The notes beneath the pieces are model-generated. The model was not told the origin of the DNA. It did no database searches and saw only the letters and a list, made by a program, of their open reading frames with translations. Shown here one piece after another: positions 5,969 through 6,473 of a stretch of 6,473 nt of DNA. Position numbers and translations under genes: made by a program. This stretch comes from Planctomycetaceae bacterium (lineage in GTDB: Bacteria > Planctomycetota > Planctomycetia > Pirellulales > Thermoguttaceae), in contig JAITQV010000243.1 in NCBI GenBank assembly GCA_031288765.1, forward strand, positions 1 through 6,473. The letters are read 5' to 3'. Position 1 is the first letter of the stretch. Each line of letters opens with the position of its first letter.

Positions 5969-5991
5969 GTATCTATTCAGCGGAATGTTTC
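5969..5991 (-). repeat. 23-bp dispersed repeat, minus-strand copy next to a stop codon
   Basis: This is the reverse complement of 4655-4677 with one mismatch. It starts at the very first base after the TGA of the SprA-related gene. The two copies therefore form an inverted pair around this gene. Confidence 0.85.
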
Positions 5992-6246
5992 AACCTAACC
6001 TTATTTTCAACCTTAATTCCCGAACAAAACAACCTTAGTAGGGAACTTCTAAAAACTTCCTTTTTTCAAAACGCACGAGATCAAATCGCCGCAATCTCGA
6101 TAATTAAAACAAAAAATAAATTGCCTTCTCAACATAAACGCAATACCACTTTGTGATATTAGGCGACGTAATTGTCTATTAGACCTTTTCGCTAACTTAC
6201 AAATAGAGTATCTACTCAGTCCTATTTTCACCGAATAAATACGTTT
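5992..6246. other. AT-rich spacer without a recognisable gene
   Basis: No credible gene is seen. A CGAGAT/ATCTCG hairpin with a 12-base loop lies at 6076-6099, about 110 bases after the stop codon; it is too weak to call a terminator. GAGTATCTACTCAG at 6206-6219 repeats 5967-5980 at 13 of 14 bases in direct orientation. TCACCGAATAAATA at 6228-6241 is the exact reverse complement of 4395-4408. Confidence 0.5.
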
Positions 6247-6257
6247 ATGGACTTTGT

Positions 6258-6282
6258 AAAGGATATTGCAAATATCTTTTTT
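6258..6282 (+). terminator. Possible weak intrinsic terminator
   Basis: AAAGGATATT and AATATCTTTT form a 10-base-pair stem with one G-U pair and a 3-base GCA loop, running into TTTTTT at 6277-6282. The stem is AT-rich and therefore weak. It lies about 290 bases beyond the last stop codon and just before the minisatellite. It also overlaps the degenerate open frame starting at 6247, so the two readings compete. Confidence 0.3.
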
Positions 6283-6316
6283 CCTAATATACTGAATATA
6301 TTGAAAGGACAACATA

Positions 6317-6463
6317 CCGCCAATGCTTGGGGGAATTCCGCCAACGCTTGGGGGAACTCCGCCAGCGCTTGGGGGAACTCCGCCAACGTTTGGGGGAATT
6401 CCGCCGGCGTTTGAGGGAACTCCGCCAACGCTTGGGGGAACTCCGCCAAAACATGGCAAAATT
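6317..6463. repeat. 21-bp minisatellite, seven units
   Basis: Seven head-to-tail 21-base units start at 6317, 6338, 6359, 6380, 6401, 6422 and 6443. Each begins CCGCC and most contain GCTTGGGGGAA or GTTTGGGGGAA. Units 1-6 differ at only a few positions; unit 7 is degenerate, which suggests the array ends near the window edge. Because the period is a multiple of three, heptapeptide frames run through it on both strands (GGVPPSV and AEFPQAL types on the minus strand), but these start only at TTG and resemble no known protein. Confidence 0.95.
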
Positions 6464-6473
6464 CCAAAAAACT

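Larger units (their letters stand above)
6247..6473 (+). pseudogene. Possible degenerate repeat-protein frame (SANAWGN heptads)
   Basis: An ATG at 6247 opens a frame that reads MDFVKDIANIFFPNILNILK and then passes in register through the 21-bp repeat as SANAWGN-type heptads. In the fifth unit the TGG for tryptophan is TGA (6412-6414), which stops the frame after 55 residues. Beyond the TGA the same frame continues as SANAWGN and SAKTWQN off the window. No ribosome-binding site is seen and the frame could be chance, since a 21-bp repeat leaves several frames open. I do not recognise a family. Confidence 0.22.

Noticed and set aside
6412..6414. TGA read as tryptophan (alternative genetic code)
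   Set aside because: Tryptophan is TGG throughout flhA and fliG, no internal TGA occurs in the four real genes, and the SprA-related gene ends sensibly at TGA.
6049..6459. 136-residue minus-strand frame with GGVPPS repeats
   Set aside because: It starts only at TTG, its repeats are a by-product of the 21-bp minisatellite, and the rest is AT-rich spacer without family resemblance. The AEFPQAL frame beside it has the same problem.
6317..6463. CRISPR array
   Set aside because: The units are contiguous 21-mers without unique spacers; this is a tandem repeat. The 15-bp arrays are likewise contiguous.

Overview
The window carries part of a bacterial flagellar gene cluster plus one gene for a putative zinc metalloprotease, separated by unusually repeat-rich spacers. 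Four protein genes are well supported: fliH (minus strand, running off the left edge), fliG (minus), flhA (plus) and a SprA-related HEAAH protein (plus). No rRNA, tRNA, CRISPR array or transposase gene is visible. The source is a flagellated bacterium. The style of FlhA, the near absence of Shine-Dalgarno sequences (only fliH has a reasonable one) and the spacers full of short dispersed repeats recall Planctomycetota; this is an inference, not a demonstrated placement.

Layout. 1-719: fliH, partial, minus strand. 720-837: short fliG-fliH gap made almost entirely of a 15-bp tandem repeat. 838-1848: fliG, minus strand, first gene of a leftward fliG-fliH unit. 1849-2263: divergent spacer with two copies of a dispersed repeat in opposite orientations, a fragment of a second repeat and a small palindrome. 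2264-4357: flhA, plus strand, complete. 4358-4921: 564-base spacer with another large repeat copy, hairpins and a good sigma70-type promoter at its right end. 4922-5968: SprA-related protein. 5969-6473: AT-rich, repeat-bearing tail ending in a seven-copy 21-bp minisatellite.

How the genes work together. FliG is the rotor (C-ring) protein that normally meets the stator, FliH is the stator-like regulator of the FliI export ATPase, and FlhA is the membrane gate and chaperone-docking platform of the flagellar type III export apparatus. FlhA keeps every functional residue that I could align with Salmonella, and FliH keeps its textbook GxxxG run. FliG keeps the FliM-binding EHPQ motif but has lost all five charged residues that make torque contacts in E. 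coli, and both of its inter-domain linkers have grown by in-frame tandem duplication. The SprA-related protein has a compact metalloprotease-like core between long disordered arms, no signal peptide and its own promoter. Its position beside the export gate suggests, but does not prove, a link to flagellar export.
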